Positions 7,988 through 13,387 of a stretch of 16,318 nucleotides of DNA are shown here, one piece after another (within the stretch, counting starts at the first letter, position 1; each line of letters begins with the position of its first letter). Position numbers and translations under genes: made by a program. The notes under the pieces were generated by a model. The model searched no databases. It saw nothing but the letters and a program-made list of their open reading frames with translations, and was not told where the DNA came from. The stretch comes from Candidatus Izemoplasma sp. (GTDB lineage Bacteria > Bacillota_I > Bacilli_A > Izemoplasmatales > Izemoplasmataceae), in the NCBI GenBank assembly GCA_007116205.1, contig SKIY01000133.1:1-16318 (forward strand). Direction: 5' to 3'.

Positions 7988-8033
7988 AAAAACACCTCAT
8001 TAAGCAGTCAAAACTGCTTAGTGAGGTGTTTTT
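7988..8033. terminator. Bidirectional terminator with 21-bp stem
   Basis: AAAAACACCTCA-T-TAAGCAGT (7988-8008) pairs with the complementary arm 8013-8033 around a CAAA loop, with only one T/G pair not Watson-Crick. It serves the convergent desulfidase (+) and GlsB-type (-) genes and includes the stop codon of the latter (8018-8020). Confidence 0.93.
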
Positions 8034-8290
8034 GGATGTTGTGGTCTAATTAGATTTAAAATGGTTAGCAAAATAACTGCACCAATGATTGCGATAATTG
8101 TTCCTGTAAAAGACCATCTACGCAGTGTTCCAAAGCCCATTTCTCTAGCAATAAAACCACCGATTGCACTTCCAAAGATGCCCACCGCAATATTTGTTAG
8201 ACATCCCATTTCGTGATCATTTTTGGTAATTATGCTCGCAATCCATCCAACAAACGCACCAAAAATCATCCAACTGATAAATATAAACAT
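8018..8290 (-). CDS. GlsB/YeaQ/YmgE-family small membrane protein (transglycosylase-associated)
   Basis: 90 residues with three membrane segments (about 3-21, 29-48, 60-81), each lined with glycines: GAFVGWIASIIT, then GIFGSAIGGFIAREMGFG, then GTIIAIIGAVILLTILN. This is the usual length and pattern of the GlsB/YeaQ/YmgE family, whose members are linked to general and envelope stress and have no proven enzyme activity, despite the older transglycosylase-associated name. A strong AAGGAGG precedes the ATG. Between two MscS channel genes it fits an envelope-stress context, although it is transcribed in the opposite direction. Confidence 0.92.
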   Translation of the reverse strand: MFIFISWMIFGAFVGWIASIITKNDHEMGCLTNIAVGIFGSAIGGFIAREMGFGTLRRWSFTGTIIAIIGAVILLTILNLIRPQHPKTPH

Positions 8291-8317
8291 ATTGTCCTCC
8301 TTGTCTACTTACTATTA

Positions 8318-8346
8318 ATTGTAAATGATTCTTTAAAAAACTTAAA
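8318..8346 (-). promoter_or_regulatory. Probable promoter of the GlsB-type gene
   Basis: On the minus strand TACAAT (8318-8323) lies 27 bases upstream of the start codon, with a weak TTTAAG (8341-8346) 17 bases further upstream. Confidence 0.45.
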
Positions 8347-8402
8347 TAGGTAATTATGAATTTATTTGATGTAAGTGAATTCATTTACGTATTCATGGCT
8401 AT

Positions 8403-8432
8403 TTATGATACACTATTGATGGATACTATAAT
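8403..8432 (+). promoter_or_regulatory. Probable promoter of the second MscS gene
   Basis: A perfect TATAAT (8427-8432) with a weak -35 (TTATGA at 8403-8408). The ATG at 8449 is 16 bases downstream with a GAAAGAG site between. If this promoter is real, the in-frame ATG at 8356 cannot be the main start. Confidence 0.5.
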
Positions 8433-8448
8433 AGAAAGAGTGATAGTT

Positions 8449-9492
8449 ATGTTCGATATGTTTTTAACAACACTTCCTGCAACGATTGGAACGATTGGGA
8501 TTATTTTAACCTTGATTTTAGTGTTTGTTTTACACCGATATTTTATTGAGTTGAATAAAGAGAATATTAAATCAAGAAGTATTGTTTTACTTTATGGGTT
8601 ACTTTTTGTGATGATTGCATTGGCAATTGTGGGGATATTAACGCTTTGGGGTTATGATGTGACTGATTTTATAAGTAGCATTTTTGTTGGTGCTGAAGAT
8701 ATTATAGAAGCAAGCGTTTCACGTATTGTTGGAACATTAATCACGATTTTTGTAGCGTTAGTTGTGTTTAAAATTGGTAGAATTGCACTATACAAGTTAG
8801 GCAGTAGCACCGGAAGCAATCAACGCCGTAAAAATACCATCGCAAAAATTACTTTGAGCATTTTAAAATACATTGTTGTTATTGTTGCTTTATTAGCGGT
8901 TTTATCAGTGTGGGGCGTTAATGTTGCACCAGCATTGGCAGGCCTTGGGATTTTGGGGCTAGTTATAGGTTTGGGTGCACAAAAGTTTATTAATGATTTA
9001 ATTAGCGGGTTTTTTATTGTTTTCGAACACCATTTTGATGTCGGTGATTGGATAGAAATTAATGGCTTTATGGGTGAAGTAATCGATATCGGACTAAAAA
9101 CCACTAAAGTTAAAAACTTTAAAGGTGAGATTCGGATATTCAATAACGGAAGCATTGATCCGGTCTCGAATTTCTCTCGGACGGAATCACTCGCAGTGGT
9201 TGAATTTGGTATTTCTTATAAAGAAGATATTGCTAAGACAATAGCGGTATTACAAGAAGCGTTACCGAAAATGAAAGATGAGTTTGATAATATGGTGGAA
9301 GCACCAAGAATTTTGGGTGTTACTGATCTTGCAAGTAGTAGTGTTAATATTCGCGCAGTAGTAAAAGTACAAAGTATGACTCAGTGGGGTGTTGAGCGTG
9401 CATTACGTCAACGCATTAAAGAGATTCTTGTTGAAAACAATATCGAAATTCCTTTCCCACAAGTTGTTGTTCACAACGCTCAAAAGTCATAA
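8449..9492 (+). CDS. MscS-family mechanosensitive channel (long form)
   Basis: 347 residues from the ATG at 8449, preferred because a TATAAT and a purine-rich GAAAGAG site precede it; an ATG at 8356 in the same frame would add 31 residues with a poor ribosome-binding site. Membrane segments: about 11-32, 44-66, 91-114, 137-155, and the pore helix 159-193 (ALAGLGILGLVIGLGAQKF). The beta domain (WIEINGFMGEVIDIG, then FNNGSIDPVSNFSR) and the C-terminal NIEIPFPQVVV match the shorter paralog at 5744-6598, but the N-terminus has two more helices and a charged loop (RRKN). It is a tension-gated channel in the cytoplasmic membrane. No terminator separates it from the ABC-F gene 44 bases downstream, so the two are probably one transcript. 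Confidence 0.93.
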   Translation: MFDMFLTTLPATIGTIGIILTLILVFVLHRYFIELNKENIKSRSIVLLYGLLFVMIALAIVGILTLWGYDVTDFISSIFVGAEDIIEASVSRIVGTLITIFVALVVFKIGRIALYKLGSSTGSNQRRKNTIAKITLSILKYIVVIVALLAVLSVWGVNVAPALAGLGILGLVIGLGAQKFINDLISGFFIVFEHHFDVGDWIEINGFMGEVIDIGLKTTKVKNFKGEIRIFNNGSIDPVSNFSRTESLAVVEFGISYKEDIAKTIAVLQEALPKMKDEFDNMVEAPRILGVTDLASSSVNIRAVVKVQSMTQWGVERALRQRIKEILVENNIEIPFPQVVVHNAQKS

Positions 9493-9505
9493 ACATCAAG
9501 TATAC

Positions 9506-9536
9506 GGAGGAAAACAGCTGAGGCTGTATTTGAATT
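9506..9536 (+). promoter_or_regulatory. Displaced Shine-Dalgarno and small hairpin before the ABC-F gene
   Basis: A strong GGAGG (9506-9510) stands 26 bases before the ATG at 9537, too far for normal initiation. Between them ACAGC (9514-9518) and GCTGT (9523-9527) can form a 5-bp stem with loop TGAG. Folding would reduce the effective distance to about 12 bases. An in-frame TGA at 9531 excludes an earlier start. Confidence 0.5.
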
Positions 9537-11078
9537 ATGAGTCTATTAGAAATGTCATCCATAACATTTAGTTATAGCGATGAACAGTTATATAATCATG
9601 CAAATATGCGGTTTTTTGAAGGTGAACACGCGGTTTTAGTTGGCGCAAACGGGTCAGGCAAGTCTACCTTACTTAAACTGTTAAACCAGGAGTTAAGTCC
9701 TGATAGTGGAACGATTGAATGGCTACCGACATTAACTATTGGGTATTTAGACCAGTATGCGGAGTTACCTAAACAAATGTTGGTTGAAACGTATTTATAC
9801 ACCGTTTTCGCAGATTTGTTTGCGAAAGAAAAACAGATGGAACAGCTCTATACACAAAGCGCAACTGCGCATGGAGAAAAACAAATTAAGTTGATGAACC
9901 GTGCGGCTATATTAGGAGAAGAACTACTTGATAGTCCCTTTTATGGCATCAAGTCTAAAGTGGGTGATATCATTCACGGACTCGGGTTATCGATGGACAT
10001 TTTACAAAAACCTTTTAAGCAGTTATCTGGTGGGATGCGCGCTAAAATTATTTTAGGGAAGTTATTGCTCGAAGAAGCTGATGTATTATTACTCGATGAG
10101 CCAACGAACTTTTTAGATGTTCGTCACATTGAATGGCTTAGTAAGTTTCTTCAAAACTATCAAAAAGCGTTTATCGTTGTATCGCATCATGAAGGATTTT
10201 TAAAAGCGATTGCTAAGACAGTTTTTGCCATAGAAAGCAAAGAAATTGTGCGCTATAAAGGGGACTTTGCGTTTTATTTAAAGGAACGCGAGTTGCGGCA
10301 ACTTCAACATAAAAAAGCGTATATTTCCCAACAGAAATATATCGAACGCACGGAGCAGTTTATAGCGAAAAATATTACACGTGCAACCACCACAAAACGG
10401 GCACAAAGCCGCAGAAAAATGTTGAAAAAACTAGATAAACTAGAAGCACCAAGAAAAGACCATACTTACCATTTTGCGTTTCCTTTTTCTAAAACAACCG
10501 GCCGCGATGTATTAAAATGTGATGCACTAGAAATTGGATACGATGAGCCCCTTGTTGAACCATTAACGTTCACCATAATGAAAGAAGACAAAGTGGTCAT
10601 AACCGGTAAAAACGGCATTGGAAAAACCACTTTAATGAAAACAATACTGAATCAATTAGACCCTATCTCTGGATCATATGAGTGGATTGATACGGCACAA
10701 ATAGCGTATTTTGAACAAGAATCATCAATGGAAAAAGAAACAACGCCTTTTACGATTATTCACAATCGCTACCCGCATTTCACAAAACGAGATATTATGG
10801 CTTTACTTGGTGGACACGGAATCAGTTTTGATATGGCGAGCAGACCATATCATTCACTTTCTGGGGGAGAACAAACAAAAGTTCGTTTAGCGTTATTAAG
10901 ACATCAAAAAGGTAATGTATTAATCATTGATGAGCCTACAAACCATTTAGACCAAGCGGCAAAGGACGCTTTAAAAAGCGCCTTGATTGATTATCAAGGG
11001 ACACTCATATTGGTGTCCCATGAAAAAGCGTTTTATGAAGATATTTGTGATTATGAAATAAGTTTATATACTGAATAG
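9537..11078 (+). CDS. ABC-F family ATPase (YfmM-like ribosome-associated translation factor)
   Basis: 513 residues, two fused ABC domains and no membrane segment, as in ABC-F proteins. Domain 1: Walker A GANGSGKST (36-44), signature LSGGM (163), Walker B LLLDEPTN (D187, E188), followed by FLD rather than the usual HLD. Domain 2: Walker A GKNGIGKTT (357-365), signature LSGGEQ (441), Walker B with D465/E466 and HLD. Between them is the basic helical P-site-tRNA-interaction linker (about 255-325), including RAQSRRKMLKKLDKLEA. From memory the domain order and linker resemble B. subtilis YfmM most, but no alignment was run. ABC-F proteins bind the ribosomal E site and relieve stalled or drug-bound ribosomes. 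Resistance function is not indicated. The stop TAG overlaps the Shine-Dalgarno of the next gene, so translation is coupled. Confidence 0.93.
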   Translation: MSLLEMSSITFSYSDEQLYNHANMRFFEGEHAVLVGANGSGKSTLLKLLNQELSPDSGTIEWLPTLTIGYLDQYAELPKQMLVETYLYTVFADLFAKEKQMEQLYTQSATAHGEKQIKLMNRAAILGEELLDSPFYGIKSKVGDIIHGLGLSMDILQKPFKQLSGGMRAKIILGKLLLEEADVLLLDEPTNFLDVRHIEWLSKFLQNYQKAFIVVSHHEGFLKAIAKTVFAIESKEIVRYKGDFAFYLKERELRQLQHKKAYISQQKYIERTEQFIAKNITRATTTKRAQSRRKMLKKLDKLEAPRKDHTYHFAFPFSKTTGRDVLKCDALEIGYDEPLVEPLTFTIMKEDKVVITGKNGIGKTTLMKTILNQLDPISGSYEWIDTAQIAYFEQESSMEKETTPFTIIHNRYPHFTKRDIMALLGGHGISFDMASRPYHSLSGGEQTKVRLALLRHQKGNVLIIDEPTNHLDQAAKDALKSALIDYQGTLILVSHEKAFYEDICDYEISLYTE

Positions 11079-11087
11079 GAGGCAATG

Positions 11088-11825
11088 ATGCAAAAATCAA
11101 TTGGACAGTTATTTTTAGAAGCAACTAAATATCAAAACATGGACAAAACAAGTCAACAAAAATCAGCGCCACAACCACCGCTTGAAAGCGCGTGTGAAGG
11201 CAAACGGATTCCACTACCAAGCATTGATTTAGCTGAAAACACAGATTCCTTTAATGCGCTTGCTTATGAGCGACGAAGCGTCCGTACATATGCCGATTCA
11301 CCGCTTTCGTTAAAGGCGTTAACTTATTTACTTTATATGACGCAAGGTATTAAACAAAAAACCGATAAAATTACTTTACGAACGGTCCCTTCAGCAGGCG
11401 CAAGACATGCAATAGATACCTATTTACTAATCAATAACGTTGAGACGTTAACGCCTGGATTATATCGGTATATGGCACTAGAAGATGCCTTAGTAAAAAT
11501 AGATGTTCAGGAAAACATCCAAACACAACTTGAAGCTGCCTGTTTAGGCCAAAAAATGATTTCTAGTAGTGCAGTTACTTTTTTCTGGGTTGCAGATATT
11601 TATCGGATGACGTATCGTTATGGGGAACGCGGATATCGGTTTTTACATTTAGATGCCGGTCATATCTGCCAAAATTTGTACTTAGCCGCAGAAGCCATCA
11701 ACGCGGGAACCTGTGCTGTAGCAGCCTTTGATGATGATAAAGTCAATAGTGTTTTAGGACTCAAGTTGGATGAACAGTTCACGATATATATAGCGCCAGT
11801 AGGGATGAAAAAACGTACGCCATAG
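11088..11825 (+). CDS. SagB/ThcOx-type nitroreductase-family FMN oxidoreductase
   Basis: 245 residues. Of two adjacent ATGs (11085, 11088) the second has the better 5-base spacing to AGGAGG (11077-11082). The nitroreductase fold is clear: YERRSVRTY (about 60-68, phosphate-binding arginines), a middle PSAGARHAI segment (about 101-109), HLDAGHICQNLYLAA (about 187-201), and GTCAVAAFDDDKV (about 207-219). These motifs and the spacing match the SagB-type dehydrogenases. Family members oxidise azolines in peptide natural products when partnered with YcaO cyclodehydratases. No YcaO, precursor peptide or transporter is present here, so a stand-alone oxidoreductase is more likely and its substrate is unknown. 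It is translationally coupled to the ABC-F gene. Confidence 0.9.
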   Translation: MQKSIGQLFLEATKYQNMDKTSQQKSAPQPPLESACEGKRIPLPSIDLAENTDSFNALAYERRSVRTYADSPLSLKALTYLLYMTQGIKQKTDKITLRTVPSAGARHAIDTYLLINNVETLTPGLYRYMALEDALVKIDVQENIQTQLEAACLGQKMISSSAVTFFWVADIYRMTYRYGERGYRFLHLDAGHICQNLYLAAEAINAGTCAVAAFDDDKVNSVLGLKLDEQFTIYIAPVGMKKRTP

Positions 11826-11853
11826 TTACATACCTGTAGCTTGCAGTAAACCC

Positions 11854-11882
11854 TTGCAAAACGCAGTAGTATTTAGTATCAT
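11854..11882 (+). promoter_or_regulatory. Promoter of the small membrane protein at 11917
   Basis: TTGCAA (11854-11859), a 17-base spacer and TATCAT (11877-11882), 34 bases before the start codon. No convincing terminator for the preceding nitroreductase gene is seen, so read-through is also possible. Confidence 0.6.
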
Positions 11883-11916
11883 ATAGTGTATGTAAATAAC
11901 TAACGGAGGCAAACAC

Positions 11917-12267
11917 ATGAACGATAGCATCAAAAATAACACAGAACGCGCTGATCAAGAAGAAGCAGTACGTCGTAAAGACCGTCAAACGGTGTACGGT
12001 GATTTTTACCGACGTCGTGAGACTAGAGATCAGTGGGAAAAAAAGATGCACCCAATCCCGAGTTTAATTATTAATATTTTTATGTTGTTTGCCACATTTG
12101 TTCTTAGTTTTTGGTTACCAGTGTTTGGGCTTGCGGCTTGGTTAATTTATAGAGATGTTCGTCAAGGCCATGGACATTACGCTTTAGCAGGGTTTGTAAT
12201 TGGAACTGTGTTATGGACACTAAATGTATTCTTTAACTTTTTACATTCATTTTTAATATATAACTAA
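11917..12267 (+). CDS. Small two-helix membrane protein of unknown function
   Basis: 116 residues; GGAGG lies 7 bases before the ATG. Residues 1-46 are strongly charged and hydrophilic (many Arg, Lys, Glu; YRRRETRDQWEKK), so probably a cytoplasmic tail. Two membrane segments follow: about 49-72 and 85-108, joined by a short RDVRQGHGH loop. I do not recognise a family. The first helix contains FWLPVFGLAAWLIYRD, which resembles small multi-pass proteins of Bacillota but not strongly enough to name. It has its own promoter and terminator. Confidence 0.75.
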   Translation: MNDSIKNNTERADQEEAVRRKDRQTVYGDFYRRRETRDQWEKKMHPIPSLIINIFMLFATFVLSFWLPVFGLAAWLIYRDVRQGHGHYALAGFVIGTVLWTLNVFFNFLHSFLIYN

Positions 12268-12304
12268 AAAAAGGTCACACTTTTTTAAAAGTACGACCTT
12301 TTTT
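12267..12304. terminator. Bidirectional terminator between two small membrane-protein genes
   Basis: AAAAAAGGTC (12267-12276) pairs with GACCTTTTTT (12295-12304); after a 2x2 mismatch the stem continues as ACTTTT/AAAAGT. A- and T-tails on both sides suit both convergent genes. Confidence 0.88.
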
Positions 12305-12306
12305 AT

Positions 12307-12543
12307 TTAAGCAAAAACAGTGACTTTTTTGTATAAAATAACTGTAATTAAATCAATAATCCAAAGCAATGCCCAGCCAATAAGAATCCAAATAATTCCT
12401 GCGATAATCATCGCCAAATCGTTTTTATCAATGCCTTTAGCAATACGGTAAATACCATATGCAATGCCATCAATAAATGGTAATGCGAGAACCAATTTCA
12501 AAATCCAAGGTAAATTATCAAATGCTTTTACAATGTCTTTCAT
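12307..12543 (-). CDS. Small membrane protein of unknown function
   Basis: 78 residues; AGGAGG lies 7 bases before the ATG. Hydrophobic segments: about 13-33 (WILKLVLALPFIDGIAYGIY) and 42-70 (MIIAGIIWILIGWALLWIIDLI), with a basic loop RIAKGIDKND between. Short proteins of this style, with the L-P-x-x-D-x-x-Y pattern and a following R-x-x-K-G-I-D-K loop, occur as hypothetical proteins in Bacillota and related lineages; no function is known to me. It is convergent with the small membrane protein at 11917, with which it shares a terminator. Confidence 0.75.
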   Translation of the reverse strand: MKDIVKAFDNLPWILKLVLALPFIDGIAYGIYRIAKGIDKNDLAMIIAGIIWILIGWALLWIIDLITVILYKKVTVFA

Positions 12544-12564
12544 TAAATCGCCTCCTATAGGATA

Positions 12565-12570
12565 ATCATA
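12565..12570 (-). promoter_or_regulatory. -10 element of the small membrane protein gene at 12307
   Basis: TATGAT on the minus strand, 22 bases before the start codon. The -35 region (TGTCCA at 12588-12593) matches consensus poorly. Confidence 0.45.
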
Positions 12571-12598
12571 TCACAGATTAATGGAAATGGACATTAAA

Positions 12599-12660
12599 TG
12601 ATACAATATATCTACATGGATTGAGTTACGATGTTTTAATCCATTTTAAATTATTTTTCG
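12599..12660 (+). ncRNA. Possible small transcript: extended -10 followed by hairpin and T-rich tract
   Basis: TGATACAAT (12599-12607) would start RNA near 12614. Immediately after, ATGGATTGAG (12616-12625) can pair with TTTTAATCCAT-type sequence at 12635-12644 (seven Watson-Crick pairs, then wobbles) around a 9-base loop, followed by TTTAAATTATTTTT. This could be a short RNA of 40-50 bases or the 5' leader of the next gene. The evidence is structural only. Confidence 0.25.
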
Positions 12661-12730
12661 ACTTAAGTAATTCTTTAAAAGGTGATTGTATTTAATAGAT
12701 ATTTTAAACATATAAATATGAACTTATGCT

Positions 12731-12758
12731 TTGCTTTTAGTCGATAATTTGGTAAAAT
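12731..12758 (+). promoter_or_regulatory. Promoter of the guanylate-kinase-like gene
   Basis: An extended -10, TGGTAAAAT (12750-12758), with TTGCTT (12731-12736) 16 bases upstream of the hexamer. The start codon lies 22 bases downstream. Confidence 0.6.
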
Positions 12759-12780
12759 TCTAGCAATGAGGAGTGGTAAA

Positions 12781-13320
12781 ATGTTGGTCTTGATTGGTGC
12801 GAGTGCTAGTGGTAAAACGGAAATAGCGAAACGTTTAATTGCTAATTATGGCTTTAAGAAGATGATTACTTATACAACAAGAGAAAAGCGTAAAGGAGAG
12901 ATTGATGGACTTGATTACCATTTTGTTAGCGAGGCTGAGTTCGAAGCAAAAGCAAAGGAAAACCAGTTTTTAGAAACAACGCAGTACCACAATAATTACT
13001 ACGGAACGGCTTTTAAAGACGCTCAGAAAAACAGTGTTGTTATTGTCGATATACCAGGTGCTAACCACATATATGAGCAACTCAACAAAACGGTTATGAT
13101 TATTTATGTAGAAACACCGGAACATTTAAGAAAAGCCCGTATGCTTGAACGAGGGGATGCATTACCGACCGTTGTTGAGCGGTTAAAAACGGATGCGATC
13201 CATTTTAATCCCAACCACCTAAAACAAATTGATGCTGTTATTAAAAATGATGCTGTGCCACTTGAAGCTTTAACTGAACAAATTGCTACACTGTATAAAA
13301 CCCATATGAGTACATCGTGA
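12781..13320 (+). CDS. Guanylate-kinase-like P-loop NMP kinase
   Basis: 179 residues from the ATG at 12781; AGGAG lies 7 bases upstream, whereas the in-frame ATG at 12766 has no such site. The P-loop is GASASGKT (6-13). The GMP-binding region TTREKRKGEIDGLDYHF (32-48), with R34, R37, E40 and Y46, and FLETTQYHNNYYGT (63-76) match guanylate kinase. It differs from housekeeping Gmk in being about 20 residues shorter and in reading VIVDIPGANHI where Gmk has an E/L-D-I-D-V-Q-G-A stretch that supplies a GMP-binding Asp. It may still phosphorylate GMP, or have moved to another nucleotide or a regulatory role (inferred). It is transcribed alone and ends in a terminator that includes its TGA stop. Confidence 0.82.
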   Translation: MLVLIGASASGKTEIAKRLIANYGFKKMITYTTREKRKGEIDGLDYHFVSEAEFEAKAKENQFLETTQYHNNYYGTAFKDAQKNSVVIVDIPGANHIYEQLNKTVMIIYVETPEHLRKARMLERGDALPTVVERLKTDAIHFNPNHLKQIDAVIKNDAVPLEALTEQIATLYKTHMSTS

Positions 13321-13334
13321 GATGTACTTTTCTT
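13309..13334 (+). terminator. Terminator overlapping the end of the guanylate-kinase-like gene
   Basis: AGTACATC (13309-13316) pairs perfectly with GATGTACT (13321-13328) around a GTGA loop (a GNRA tetraloop), followed by TTTCTT. The TGA stop (13318-13320) is in the loop. The stem is short and the T-run imperfect, so termination may be partial. Confidence 0.65.
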
Positions 13335-13356
13335 ATGATGAAATATAGATTTACTT

Positions 13357-13365
13357 TGTTATAAT
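13357..13365 (+). promoter_or_regulatory. Extended -10 promoter of nnr
   Basis: TGTTATAAT: a TG-extended perfect -10 hexamer (13360-13365), 22 bases before the TTG start. No good -35 is seen at 16-18 bases. Confidence 0.6.
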
Positions 13366-13387
13366 ATAAGAGAAGGTGGTGTTAAAA

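Larger units (their letters stand above)
12544..12780. other. Intergenic region with divergent promoters and an orphan hairpin
   Basis: This AT-rich, 237-base gap is the longest in the window. For the minus strand a TATGAT -10 (12565-12570) serves the small membrane protein at 12307. For the plus strand it holds an extended -10 TGATACAAT (12599-12607), a hairpin starting at 12616, and the extended -10 of the guanylate-kinase-like gene (12750-12758). Nothing in it looks like a protein gene. Confidence 0.6.

Noticed and set aside
9537..11078. Antibiotic-resistance ABC-F (Vga/Msr/OptrA type)
   Set aside because: The linker is of the housekeeping YfmM/YdiF kind, and there is no leader peptide or mobile-element context.
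11088..11825. Thiazole/oxazole-modified peptide biosynthesis cluster
   Set aside because: Only the SagB-type oxidoreductase is present. No YcaO, SagC-like partner, precursor peptide or exporter is found in the window.
11841..11859. Inverted repeat TTGCA/TGCAA after the nitroreductase gene as a terminator
   Set aside because: The stem is only 5 bp with no T-run after it, and its right arm overlaps the -35 of the next promoter.
13318..13320. TGA as a tryptophan codon (code 4)
   Set aside because: Reading through would run into the terminator and a frame that meets further stops, without any domain continuing; Trp codons examined elsewhere in the window are TGG.
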